Positions 40,325 to 49,180 of a DNA stretch of 64,000 bases are shown here, one piece after another; within the stretch, counting starts at the first letter, position 1, and every line of letters begins with the position of its first letter. This stretch comes from Trichaptum fuscoviolaceum (taxonomy: Eukaryota; Basidiomycota; Agaricomycetes; Hymenochaetales; Trichaptaceae), in the NCBI GenBank assembly GCA_910574455.1, contig CAJSYZ010000012.1:2535317-2599316 (forward strand), given 5' to 3'. Below the pieces are notes generated by a model that worked only from the letters and a program-made list of their open reading frames with translations, did no database searches and was not told where the DNA came from. The position numbers and the translations under genes are program-made.

Positions 40325-41203
40325 ATGCCACCCGCCCGTTCCCAACGCAACCCATCTCGTCACAATCCCTTATTTCGTTCATACACATCATCTCTCCAAC
40401 CACCAGCCTTACGCCTCGATACCCACAACCCCTTGCAATCTCGCCGGATCCTTGAATTATTCTCAACTCGCACCTTCCACCAACGCCTAAGTCAATCAAC
40501 ATATGATGACACTCCTCTTCTTGCCAACTGGACCCAATGTTATGACATTGTTACCCGAAACCAAGAGATTCTCGAACCCTCCATTGCCATTATCGAAGGA
40601 GCTCTCCATCTCCTGCGACGGACTCAAGAGTCATTCCAAGACATGCGACGATTTGCCCTCACGGAACTCCTCGAAACAGCGCCCCAAGAGTTATTTGCCC
40701 CATTGGTCATCGACCTCACCACTGATGACGACATCATCGACCTCACTAAAGACCTTGCTGACCAAGTACCTCACCCACCCCTTCACTCCGTCGGCACTCA
40801 AGTCCCAGAACGCAAAGAACTCATCAATCGCCTGTCCGAACCCATTCGTCTGCAATCACCAATACAGTTACAAGAAGACCAAGAGTATCGTGTCAACACA
40901 GCCCCACCCTCACCCACATATAGCCCGCAAGTCGACAACAATCCTTTTACGTCTATGTCCTTGGACCCCAAGGAATGCACACAACACTCTGCTGTCGACC
41001 ACCACTACAACCTGGCCGCGTCCACCTGTGAATTTTATACATGTTCATACTGCGACATACGTGCACCTGGACACACCATCATTGGCTGCCCCAAGTATAC
41101 GTGCCCCTCATGTGGACAACATGATGGTCATGACGATGAATGTGCATCCAATCGAATTGCTCAACAACGCGTAACGAAGAGAAACCCACCTGCGAGCAAC
41201 TAA
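40325..41203 (+). CDS. Element B accessory ORF 4 with SUMO-interacting-like motifs and zinc knuckles
   Basis: 292 residues, ATG three bases after the previous TAA and again in the same frame as pol. Starts MPPARSQRNPSRHNP like its element A relative. A helical region (IIEGALHLLRRTQESFQDM) precedes LVIDLTTDDDIIDLTKDL, two copies of a hydrophobic-hydrophobic-D-L-T core next to acids, the form of SUMO-interacting motifs. The tail has two knuckle-like clusters (CSYCDIRAPGHTIIGC and CPSCGQHDGHDDEC). This suggests a nucleic-acid or SUMO-linked targeting protein, which is inference. No known family identified. Confidence 0.6.
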   Translation: MPPARSQRNPSRHNPLFRSYTSSLQPPALRLDTHNPLQSRRILELFSTRTFHQRLSQSTYDDTPLLANWTQCYDIVTRNQEILEPSIAIIEGALHLLRRTQESFQDMRRFALTELLETAPQELFAPLVIDLTTDDDIIDLTKDLADQVPHPPLHSVGTQVPERKELINRLSEPIRLQSPIQLQEDQEYRVNTAPPSPTYSPQVDNNPFTSMSLDPKECTQHSAVDHHYNLAASTCEFYTCSYCDIRAPGHTIIGCPKYTCPSCGQHDGHDDECASNRIAQQRVTKRNPPASN

Positions 41204-41339
41204 AGCACCTGTTGCTAACCCAGATACCCTATTGGCGTTAACTTCGCTTATATGGCATGTTTTTCCTTATTGTCTATTGGACTTAATTTGTCCCTATAAC
41301 GGCCATTTTTCTTTACTGATTTCCACTACGTTTCAATTT

Positions 41340-41352
41340 AAGAACGGGGTAA
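41340..41352 (+). other. Polypurine tract of element B
   Basis: AAGAACGGGGTAA abuts the 3' LTR. Elements B and C share GGGGTAA at this place. Confidence 0.65.
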
Positions 41353-41820
41353 TGTTACGTTTTCTTACTATGTCAGCGGCCCCCATTACTCCGAACCCTT
41401 TGCCCCATTTGTTTCTATTCTTGTCTTGCTCAGTCATCCTCCGATGTAACCCTCAACCCTCAGCCAATCCCGACGTTACACATGTACCCTTTGCCCTAAC
41501 CCTCTGCCCACCGCTCTCACACTATTATTAGTAGCCTATCGTCTACTTTCTTATTGTTCTCTTCTTACTCATCTTCCGATGTACCCTTGCTCCGCAGCTA
41601 TAGTATATAAACCCCTGTACTTAGCATGATCGAACTCTAAGTTCGATCTCCTTTGTCAAACCCCCCGTCTCTAGTCTCTGCTATACATCTGTTTTCTCTC
41701 TACTCTACATCGTAGGCCTTTGTCCATACAACACTTAGTGTCGAGCCCTAGCTCCGCTATCACTGAGCAACTTAACGTTGCGTTCCCCAACTATACGAGA
41801 CCGTAAGTTGAGACGTAACA
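41353..41820 (+). repeat. 3' LTR of element B (468 bp)
   Basis: Identical by eye to 32138-32605. Followed by the CTCTA target duplication at 41821-41825. Confidence 0.95.
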
Positions 41821-41825
41821 CTCTA

Positions 41826-42010
41826 TAGGAGGGGGCAAAGTGAGCTTCAGAGGTGAGCACCGCTTCAAGCTCACTTTTGACTTTCACTCACTGCTGATGA
41901 TCACCCATGTCATATTTGACTTGAGTAATTGTTCATATAGTGAACATCACTCTGTAGTACAGCCAGTGAGCATTACTCACACTTGAAGCTTCATTTTAGC
42001 TGGCAGGACT
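41826..42010 (-). repeat. Foldback right arm, outer part
   Basis: Continues the palindrome and contains the about 46 bp that are missing from the left tip. Ends in GCTGGCAGGACT next to the GAGAGATC target duplication. Confidence 0.85.
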
Positions 42011-42577
42011 GAGAGATCGCACCTAAGGAAGCACTCCACAAGAGGTCAAAAGTGGGGTGCTCCTTACGATGCCTACAGCTATTTATCTACTTCGTAAAGA
42101 CTGTATAGTTAATCTACGCTAAGTGTCCTTGCGCAATGCGCACCTATCTACTACAAACGATACATGCTACGACCGCACTGCTAGGCATGTCTATCCCGTC
42201 TCTCCAGATGGCTACGGCCTGTCCGTGGACGTCAGCGTCCGGTCCGGGGCCGCGACTAGCCAGACTAGGTATGCCAGACTGTTGCAGGTCGTCACCTTGA
42301 GGTACTAGCGGATTAATGAGCGTATGTTGATAAGTGAATGTACGTGTGCCGTGGCGGGTCGTCGTAAATGAATGTGTGTATGCGTGCATGGTGGTCGGGA
42401 CGGTGGTGCGGGATAGGTCACGTGAGCGGGGGATCTTGCGGGGGATCGTGCGATTCGGGAATGAGGTTTCGTGCCGGGAATCCAATGGCGGGATTCTCCC
42501 CGCGGGATTGTCTGCTCATGTCGGGATCCTTGGTGGGAAAGTGCGGGAAATGAGAAAAGGAGCCCGGGATCTCGACA
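42011..42577 (-). repeat. Element C 3' LTR, segment 3
   Basis: Matches 47889-48445 of the 5' LTR with scattered substitutions and a 12-bp insertion. It contains the last part of the pol ORF, whose stop is at 42418. Confidence 0.92.
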
Positions 42578-43800
42578 TTACCCCCCTCCAAAGGCGCAAC
42601 TCCGGGGCGCCAAGCTTGAATCTTGCTCAGGTCACAGAGCTCGATAGCGTTGACTTCTCGAGGGGCGTCCGGGTGTTTTCGATAGAAACTGCGAATTTTA
42701 GCCTTTGCATTACCCATATCCTTTGCGGGAATCCATGTATCTTCCGCGCTCGAATATCCCTTCCATCGTACCAAATATTCAAACCTCCGTCTAAACCGTC
42801 TAGCGTCCAGTACCTCTTCCACCTCGTACTCCAGATCTCCTTCTACTTCGACTGGGGGCGGCGGGGGTTGCGTTCGACCGGGAATGTCGTCTTCGTGGTA
42901 TGGCGAGAGCAGCGATACGTGAAATACGGGATGAATCTTCAGCGACGCGGGGAGTTCGAGTTCGTAGGTGAGGTCACTTAGCTTTGCCTTCACTTTATAC
43001 GGCCCTAGTCGTTTCGGTAATAATTTGCGCGCTCCCGGTCGCCGAACGTTCGTCGCCTCGAGCCATACTCTATCCCCGACTGCGTACTGCGGGGCCTCGT
43101 TCCTGGCCTGATCGTAGTGCTGCTTCATGCGCTCTGCCGCAACCTCCAAAGCCGCTCTTGCCTCTTCCTGTGCCTGCTGAAGCTCCTGTAGTCGTGCGTC
43201 CGCGGCGGGGACCGTGGACAGGCCGTCGCTCGGGGCAATCGTGAATTCGGGATTGTAACCGTAGACAAGCGCGAACGGGGATTGTCGTGTTGCCGCGTGC
43301 GCTTTCGTGTTGTGCGCGAACTCTGCCATCGGGAGTAACCCGGCCCAGTTTTCTTGTCGTGTATCTATGAAAGCCCGTAAATATTGTTCCAGCTCTTGGT
43401 TTACCCTTTCGGTTTGCCCATCCGTCTGCGGGTGATACGCAGTCGACGTGGTACCCTTGATACCGAGTCGGGAAAAAAGGGCTTTCATGAACTGTGCGAC
43501 AAACTGTGGTCCTCGGTCGGATATAATCTGGCGGGGGGTTCCGTGCAACTTCCAGACGTGTTGCAGGAAGAGTTCTGCAGTTTCCGGTGCATCGACGTCA
43601 GACGTGGTCGGGATAAAATGTGCTTGCTTGGTGAGACGGTCGACCACCACGAAAATTGCGTCGTAATCCTCGGATCGGGGGAGCTGTGGGTGATGAAATC
43701 GCACGAAATCGCCTGCCAGGGGCCCTGCGGGATTTCGTTCGGTTGCAGGAGTCCTACCGGGCGTTGGGATCGGTTCTTCGTGCGTGCGCAAGTATCGCAT
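42418..43800 (-). CDS. pol: Pol C-terminal part of chromovirus C (integrase core and chromodomain)
   Basis: A frame of 460 codons. Its first about 35 residues are a shadow of the upstream frame, and real coding starts near 43690 (QLPRSEDYDAIFVVVDRLTK). It contains the integrase motifs SDRGPQF and HPQTDGQTERVNQE, a GPY module (RLGPYKVKAKL) and a chromodomain (YEVEEVLDARR, EYLVRWKGY, DTWIPA). The frame crosses the LTR boundary at 42577 and stops inside the LTR at 42418, so the last about 50 residues are LTR-encoded. It was joined to the upstream frame before a 2-nt shift (an apparent CA duplication) near 43685-43690. Confidence 0.88.
   Translation of the reverse strand: MRYLRTHEEPIPTPGRTPATERNPAGPLAGDFVRFHHPQLPRSEDYDAIFVVVDRLTKQAHFIPTTSDVDAPETAELFLQHVWKLHGTPRQIISDRGPQFVAQFMKALFSRLGIKGTTSTAYHPQTDGQTERVNQELEQYLRAFIDTRQENWAGLLPMAEFAHNTKAHAATRQSPFALVYGYNPEFTIAPSDGLSTVPAADARLQELQQAQEEARAALEVAAERMKQHYDQARNEAPQYAVGDRVWLEATNVRRPGARKLLPKRLGPYKVKAKLSDLTYELELPASLKIHPVFHVSLLSPYHEDDIPGRTQPPPPPVEVEGDLEYEVEEVLDARRFRRRFEYLVRWKGYSSAEDTWIPAKDMGNAKAKIRSFYRKHPDAPREVNAIELCDLSKIQAWRPGVAPLEGGNVEIPGSFSHFPHFPTKDPDMSRQSRGENPAIGFPARNLIPESHDPPQDPPLT
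42578..42591 (-). other. Polypurine tract of element C
   Basis: TTGGAGGGGGGTAA on the minus strand, adjacent to the LTR. It lies within the pol reading frame. Confidence 0.75.
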
Positions 43801-46800
43801 CCCGAAACGTATCGTTCTACGAAGTTAGACATCCCGGGCCACCAGTAGTTGCGGCTTACCATCTCAAACGTTTTCCAACGTCCAGGATGTCCGGCGGGGA
43901 GACTATCGTGGTAGGTTTTCACCACGTCCCTGCGAATGGTCTCGTCTTTCGGGACGTAAACCTTACCCTGGTACAGGATGAGGCCTTCTTCGGTGCTCCA
44001 GTCCTCAAGTTCCTTGGTCAGGACTCGGGGCGCCTTGGACTTGACCAACTCGATTGCATCCACCAGTTCGTCTTCATACTGATCTGACTTACGAATGCGT
44101 CGTAGGAGGGCCTGATCCCCGTGTACCTGTGTCATTCCCCGACGAATTGCCTTTAGTCGAAACATTTCGGGGGTCAAGAGGGTCCGTCCCGTGTTGTCTT
44201 CGCCTTCGGGTTGAAGATCGACGCGTCGTGACATGGCGTCGGGTTTGCCCCCGAGTCGCCCTGGGCGATGGCGAATCATAAAGTTGAAGCGAGTGAGGAA
44301 CAGACTCCACCGGGCTTGGCGTCGCGTCAGCGTTCGGGATTCAGAGAAATATAGCAGATTCTTGTGGTCAGACACGATATCGAGTTTATGGCTCGCACCT
44401 TCGAGATAATGTCGCCACTCGTCCAGAGCTCTAATAATCGCGAGTAGCTCCTTGTCATAAATCTCGTAGTTGCGTTCCGCATCATTGAGGGATTTCGAGA
44501 AAAAGGCGACCGGATGTATCAGCCCGTCGTCGCCTTCCTGGGACAAGACCGCACCGGTCGCGAGATCAGAGGCGTCGCATTCCACGATGAATTGTCGCGA
44601 CATGTCTGGCATCATCAGGACGGGGGCGGTCGTGAACATGCGCTTGAGATAGTCGAAAGCGAACTGCTGGTTTTCCGTCCAGGCCCAGCGAACGTCCTTC
44701 TTCAGCAGCGTCGTGAGCGGTTTGACGATGTGCGAGAAATCCCGAATAAAGCGTCGATAGAAATTCGCGAACCCTAGGAAGGCTTGAATGTCTTTCACCT
44801 TTTTCGGGGTAGGCCAGTCGAGGACAGCCTGTACCTTGGCGGGATCCATCGCCACCTTTCCCTGCGAAATAATCATCCCGAGATACTCGACGGAAGTCTG
44901 TTTGAATTTGCACTTTTCGGGTTTGCAGAACAAGTCGTTTTCGCGTAGCCGCTTAAGGACTTCCCGTACGTGTTCATCGTGCTGCGATTCATCTTCGGAA
45001 AAGATTAGCAAGTCGTCAAGATAGCTGATCACGTATACTCCAATGAGGTCTTTGAAGATATCGTTCATCATGTGCTGGAAGGTCGCCGGGGCATTCGTGA
45101 GCCCGAATGTCATCACCGTTGGTTCGAAATGTCCTGCCTGAGTCCGAAATGCAGCCTTCCACTCGTCGCCTTGCTTCAGTCGCACATTGTGGTAGCCCCA
45201 TCGTAAATCTAGAGTCGTGAAAACCTTTGCCTTTTGCAGCGCGTCTACGAGTTCCATCGTGAGGGGAAGCGGGTATCGATTCTTGACCGTGATATCGTTC
45301 AGTCGTCGGTAATCGACTACCATGCGCAAGGTTCCGTCCTTTTTCTTGATAAAGAAGACGGGAGCCGCTGCAGGGGATTTCGAAGGTCGTATGTACCCTT
45401 TGCGCAGGTTTTCGTCAACGAAATCGCGAAGGGCGTCGCGTTCGGCCGGGGCCAACGGATAGATTTTGCTGTACGGGGGAACCTTCCCGGGTTCTAAATC
45501 TATGGCGTGGTCATACGGCTTGCGCAGTGGAAGCCTTTCGGATTCAACTTTCGAGAAAACGTCGGCAAACTCACGGAATTCGGGGGGAACTAGTTCTTCA
45601 AAGGTTTTCTCGCCTTCCTTCACCGCAGACTTCTCAGCGATGGCCTGGGAGTGGGTGTACGAGGCGGCAATTTTGTACGCGAAATGGTCGTCCGTCATGA
45701 CGAAGTAGGATTCGGCGTCGTGGTACTGGTCCCAATATTTTTCTGAGTACCGAAATCCCGGTGGGACAGCTTCCCATTCGGCCTGGGTCCTGTCGGGCCC
45801 CCAGGGGGTCTCGACTTCTTCTGCTATGGCGAGGCGGGGAAGCGGGACCAGGCGTTGCTGGTTGTCACACTGGGGCGGGCAGCGGTTGAGATCGACCACA
45901 TCGTTGGTCCAGTCAATGGTTGGGTTATGGTGCCGCAACCAGTTGATCCCCATGATAATATCGTCGTCGCCAATATCCGCGACGGCCATGGTCAACTGTT
46001 CTAAGTGTCCCTTCATCTCGACGTTGAGGACTACTTCCTTGGTGATGCGTCCAATCGCGTTCGGGGAATTGTCCGCGTTGCGCAAAAGTATCGGGATTAC
46101 CAAGTCCCGGGTCTGGAGTCCGTGTCGCGAAACGTAGCGGGAATTTATGAAGGTTCCCGACGCACCGCTGTCTAACATTACTGTGGCTAAGGCATCCGTC
46201 TTTCCGTCGCTAACCTGTACCGGGAACTTCAAATGTCGTCGAAGACGACGGTCTATTGTAGAGATGGTTAAATACAAGGGACCATTATTAAGAGAGTTCT
46301 TCGGCCACAAGGGCGGTTGGGTCGTATAGGGCGCGACTGAGCAATACGACCCTACTGAAAATCCGCTAGGGGCGGGGCTTCGGGATTGTGAACGTTCTTG
46401 GCGGCGGGCGTCATGGCGGCGAATGCGTTCTGTAGCACGGACTGCTGCACATTCTGGACGTACTGTTCCGCCATACGTTTGAGCGTTTCTTCGAACGACT
46501 GGAGCGCTGGGGGGCGATGGGCTCGACGGGGACGTGGATTTCGTAGCCTTTAGGTTTCGGGATGGCGGTCGCGTTGGGCAATCGCTCACCAAATGGTCTT
46601 TCTCTCCGCAGTAGTAGCATAGTCCCTTACTCCTGCGCTCCCGGCGCACCCTGTCAATCTCCATTGCGTTGGGATCCTTCGTCGAGCTTGCGCCCGCAGT
46701 CGGGATCGTACGCGGAGCTGAACTAGTGGTGCCGGGATTGCTTCGGGGCGTAGCCGCTGGCTTTGATACTGGTCCATAGGCGTGTGCAAGCCTTAGCTTC

Positions 46801-47561
46801 TCGTCCGTCTCGGAAACCCAGTTGACGTAGGCATCGAATTTCATATCCTTTGCCTCTGTGCTGGCGATGTGCTGGCGAACCTGGTCTTTGAGTCCCTTCC
46901 GGAACATGTCGAGGTAAATGACATCCGTCGTTGCGTCCTTGGGCCACCCGGTGAGGGCTTGGAGGGCACGGAATTGCGACGCAAACTCGGCGACCGTTCC
47001 TGTCTGGCGTAGGCGCATCAGCTTGTCGGCTGCGGCTTTGTCTGCATCGATTTCCCCGTAAGAGGCGCGAAGGGCGGCGAACAGGGCCTCCAGGCTGGCG
47101 GCTTCTGGCGGTGTCGGGATGTCCTGGAGTCGATCTAGAATGGGTCGTGCCCAGTCTTGCGCCGGCCCCCGCAGTAGCATCAGAGCAAATGCGACCTTGC
47201 GGGTTTCGTCTAGTCCCGGATGTTGTCCGAACAGGTAGAGCTTAATCTGGTGAATCCAGTTCTCCAGCTTGGCTCGTTCGCCTTCGAAGGTGTTGGGAAG
47301 CTTCATCTTGAGCCCTGCTCCGCCCCCAGACGGGGAGGCGGGCTGACTCGCGATTTGGGCTTCTAACGCCCGGTTGGCGTGCTTGAGCTGGGCGACTGTG
47401 TTCTGGACCTGATTGTGTTCGTTGACTAGCTTGGAGTAGCGCTTTTCGAGGGTGTCGAGGCGATCAAGGATGGGCTGGAGTTTGTCTTCCTCCATCGAGG
47501 AGCTCGGGGACGGGAAAGCGAAGGTGTCTGCGAGTCCTCCCCATTCCTGGTGGGACGACAT
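43485..47561 (-). CDS. gag-pol: Gag-Pol of chromovirus C, single frame, frameshifted in integrase
   Basis: 1358 codons from ATG 47561, starting about 75 nt after the primer-binding site. Unlike A and B, gag and pol are fused in one frame. A coiled-coil-like N-terminus (residues 25-70) precedes a capsid domain, then a CCHC knuckle from C315 (CYYCGEKDHLVSDC). Protease MLDSGASGTF, reverse transcriptase FFIKKKDGTLRMVVDYRRLN with YLDD at 847-850, RNase H VECDASDLATGA and DHKNL, and the integrase HHCC domain (HDSLPAGHPG, then GCDTCARTK). After CDFIT the frame is wrong because of the 2-nt insertion near 43685-43690, and about 65 junk residues follow. It uses YLDD where A and B have YMDD and belongs to a different chromovirus lineage. 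Confidence 0.92.
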   Translation of the reverse strand: MSSHQEWGGLADTFAFPSPSSSMEEDKLQPILDRLDTLEKRYSKLVNEHNQVQNTVAQLKHANRALEAQIASQPASPSGGGAGLKMKLPNTFEGERAKLENWIHQIKLYLFGQHPGLDETRKVAFALMLLRGPAQDWARPILDRLQDIPTPPEAASLEALFAALRASYGEIDADKAAADKLMRLRQTGTVAEFASQFRALQALTGWPKDATTDVIYLDMFRKGLKDQVRQHIASTEAKDMKFDAYVNWVSETDEKLRLAHAYGPVSKPAATPRSNPGTTSSAPRTIPTAGASSTKDPNAMEIDRVRRERRSKGLCYYCGEKDHLVSDCPTRPPSRNLKATKSTSPSSPSPPSAPVVRRNAQTYGGTVRPECAAVRATERIRRHDARRQERSQSRSPAPSGFSVGSYCSVAPYTTQPPLWPKNSLNNGPLYLTISTIDRRLRRHLKFPVQVSDGKTDALATVMLDSGASGTFINSRYVSRHGLQTRDLVIPILLRNADNSPNAIGRITKEVVLNVEMKGHLEQLTMAVADIGDDDIIMGINWLRHHNPTIDWTNDVVDLNRCPPQCDNQQRLVPLPRLAIAEEVETPWGPDRTQAEWEAVPPGFRYSEKYWDQYHDAESYFVMTDDHFAYKIAASYTHSQAIAEKSAVKEGEKTFEELVPPEFREFADVFSKVESERLPLRKPYDHAIDLEPGKVPPYSKIYPLAPAERDALRDFVDENLRKGYIRPSKSPAAAPVFFIKKKDGTLRMVVDYRRLNDITVKNRYPLPLTMELVDALQKAKVFTTLDLRWGYHNVRLKQGDEWKAAFRTQAGHFEPTVMTFGLTNAPATFQHMMNDIFKDLIGVYVISYLDDLLIFSEDESQHDEHVREVLKRLRENDLFCKPEKCKFKQTSVEYLGMIISQGKVAMDPAKVQAVLDWPTPKKVKDIQAFLGFANFYRRFIRDFSHIVKPLTTLLKKDVRWAWTENQQFAFDYLKRMFTTAPVLMMPDMSRQFIVECDASDLATGAVLSQEGDDGLIHPVAFFSKSLNDAERNYEIYDKELLAIIRALDEWRHYLEGASHKLDIVSDHKNLLYFSESRTLTRRQARWSLFLTRFNFMIRHRPGRLGGKPDAMSRRVDLQPEGEDNTGRTLLTPEMFRLKAIRRGMTQVHGDQALLRRIRKSDQYEDELVDAIELVKSKAPRVLTKELEDWSTEEGLILYQGKVYVPKDETIRRDVVKTYHDSLPAGHPGRWKTFEMVSRNYWWPGMSNFVERYVSGCDTCARTKNRSQRPVGLLQPNEIPQGPWQAISCDFITHSSPDPRITTQFSWWSTVSPSKHILSRPRLTSMHRKLQNSSCNTSGSCTEPPARLYPTEDHSLSHSS

Positions 47562-47637
47562 CGCGGGTCGGCGGTACGGGTGCGGGGGTAGAAGTAAAGA
47601 GCGTGAGGGTGTCGAGTCCGAGCGGCGGTGAGCCAGG

Positions 47638-47648
47638 ACTTTTGACCT
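47638..47648 (-). other. Element C primer-binding site (self-priming)
   Basis: AGGTCAAAAGT on the minus strand, two bases after the LTR end. It is complementary over 11 nt to ACTTTTGACCT within the LTR (47933-47923 on the minus strand). Confidence 0.75.
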
Positions 47649-47650
47649 AA

Positions 47651-48445
47651 TGTTACGACCGTCGGGAATTGTAGCGGGAAACAGTTTCGGGAAACTGGAA
47701 TTCGCGACAAGAACCCGCGTTCGGGAATCTGGATTCGCGACTGGGAACGAGCGTGGGAATTCAGGCGGGAAACGCGTGGGATTCTCAAGGCCAGCTAGGA
47801 CTCTTCACTGCTTTGAACGTCAAGTAAGCGGATCCCTAAGGAAGCACTCCACAAGTAAGTATTGCGCAACTAACTACACAGGAGAAAAGAGAGAGATCGC
47901 ACCTAAGGAAGCACTCCACAAGAGGTCAAAAGTGGGGTGCTCCTTACGATGCCTACAGCTATTTATCTACTTCGTAAAGACTGTATAGTTAATCTACGCT
48001 AAGTGTCCTTGCGCAATGCGCACCTATCTACTACAAACGATACATGCTACGACCGCACTGCTAGGCATGTCTATCCCATCTCTCCAGATGGCTACGGCCT
48101 GTCCGTGGACGTCAGCGTCCGGTCCGGGGCCGCGACTAGCCAGACTAGGTATGCCAGACTGTTGCAGGTCGTCACCTTGAGGTACTAGCGGATTAATGAG
48201 CGTATGTTGATAAGTGAATGTACGTGTGCCGTGGCGGGTCGTCGGAAATGAGTGTGTGTATGCATGCATGGTTGCCGGGACGGTGGTGCGGGATAAGTCA
48301 CGTGAGCATGGGATCGTGCGATTCGGGAATGAGGTTTCGCGCGGGGAATCCAATGGCGGGATTCTCCCCGCGGGATTGTCTGCTCATGTCGGGATCCTTG
48401 GCGGGAAAGTGCGGGAAATGAGAAAAGGAGCCCGGGATCTCGACA
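47651..48445 (-). repeat. 5' LTR of element C (795 bp)
   Basis: Uninterrupted copy. In plus orientation it starts TGTTACGACCGTCGGG and ends CCCGGGATCTCGACA. It is followed by the target duplication CCTGG at 48446-48450. Confidence 0.95.
47923..47967 (-). promoter_or_regulatory. Element C LTR TATA-like box and self-primer donor
   Basis: On the minus strand GATAAATA (47967-47960) lies 34 nt upstream of ACTTTTGACCT (47933-47923), which pairs with the primer-binding site. Same geometry as A and B. Confidence 0.65.
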
Positions 48446-49180
48446 CCTGGATCCAATTCGCCCAGTTCGAGGCGGCGCTCGCGGGCTACTCACGAACGCG
48501 AGCCATATTCGAACTTGGCACATTGCAGCCGCTGTCGTACCCCGAAAACCTCCGGAAGGCGTACATCGATTTCGAGTTTGAGCAGGGCGAGCGACAGCAT
48601 ACAAGAGATCTGTTTGAGCGCCTTCTGCGCTTGAGTGGCCACGTCAAGGTGTGGCGCGCGTACGCAGAATTTGGAGCGAGCCTGATTCCTGACAATCAGG
48701 CGTCGAGGGAAGACGAGGAGGACGAGGGCGAGGATGAGAAGTTGGTGGAGGGTGATTTGAATCTAGCTCGCCAGGTGTTCGAAAGGGCATTGTCAGCCGC
48801 AAGCGGAGGACGGTCGACGAACCTACAAGGTACGCACTCCCCCAAGCTTATGTGCTTCTAAGTTTTAAACTCTCCTAGTTCGAGCTGGACAGATTACCTC
48901 GCTCCAAGTCCCGGGCACTCTATGCTGCCTACACCAAGTTTGAAAAGCAGCATGGAACTCGGAACACCCTCGAAACCACTGTTCTGGGGAAGAGGAGGAT
49001 CCAGTATGAGGAAGAACTTGCGCACGACGGCTGAAATTACGACATATGGTTTGACTATGCTCGCTTAGAAGAAGACTCACTGAGGTTACTTTGGGAGGAA
49101 GATGCGACGGAGGACAAGATGGAAAGCGCGATAAACCAGGTTCGTGAAGTCTACGAGTGATCTGTTGCGCAAATACCCCG
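48446..49180 (+). pseudogene. CLF1: CLF1 (Crooked-neck) pseudogene, 3' part with duplicated exon
   Basis: The frame resumes from 18179 with IQFAQFEAALAGYSRTRAIF, then KAYIDFEFEQGERQ and LSGHVKVWRAYAEF. An acidic linker and ARQVFERAL follow. At about 48825-48835 the sequence jumps back: the intron and exon of 17350-17700 are repeated (KFEKQHG, then LENTVLGKRR) up to about 49180. The junction shares CTACAAGGTACG. The duplicate also has a TGA and a TAG not present in the first copy. The genuine C-terminus of CLF1 is not found, so the gene was truncated and rearranged. Confidence 0.85.

Larger units (their letters stand above)
32138..41820 (+). mobile_element. Chromovirus B (Ty3/gypsy), full length, 9.7 kb, youngest insertion
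   Basis: LTRs 32138-32605 and 41353-41820, both 468 bp and identical as far as I can read. The TSD is CTCTA (32133-32137 and 41821-41825). Gag and pol are intact, with accessory frames before and after them as in element A. It is the innermost layer, inside the foldback element. Identical LTRs and open frames make it a candidate active element. Confidence 0.95.
29491..42010. mobile_element. Foldback DNA element, 2.8 kb near-perfect palindrome, split by element B
   Basis: The left arm is 29491-30830. The right arm is 30939-32137 plus 41826-42010, separated from the left by a 108-bp spacer. The arms are almost identical in inverted orientation (for example a one-base A-run difference near 30064), apart from about 46 bp missing near the left tip. 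The tips, CACTGCTACCAGC and CAGTCCTGCCAGC, are imperfect inverted repeats. The flank GAGAGATC is duplicated (29483-29490 and 42011-42018), an 8-bp TSD that points to the hAT superfamily. Subterminal AGCTCAC and GTGAGC words recur. No transposase ORF exists, so it is non-autonomous. Confidence 0.85.
18180..48445 (-). mobile_element. Chromovirus C (Ty3/gypsy), minus strand, host of nested insertions
   Basis: An LTR element inserted in CLF1 with 5-bp TSD CCTGG. Its 5' LTR is 47651-48445. Its 3' LTR is split into 18180-18306, 29342-29490 and 42011-42577 by element A and by the foldback element. The internal region is 42578-47650. LTR termini on the minus strand are TGTCGAGATCCCGGG and CCCGACGGTCGTAACA. 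The two LTRs differ by scattered substitutions, a 12-bp indel and an extra segment of about 23 bp, so this is the oldest layer. The gag-pol ORF has one frameshift, so the copy is probably inactive. Confidence 0.92.
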
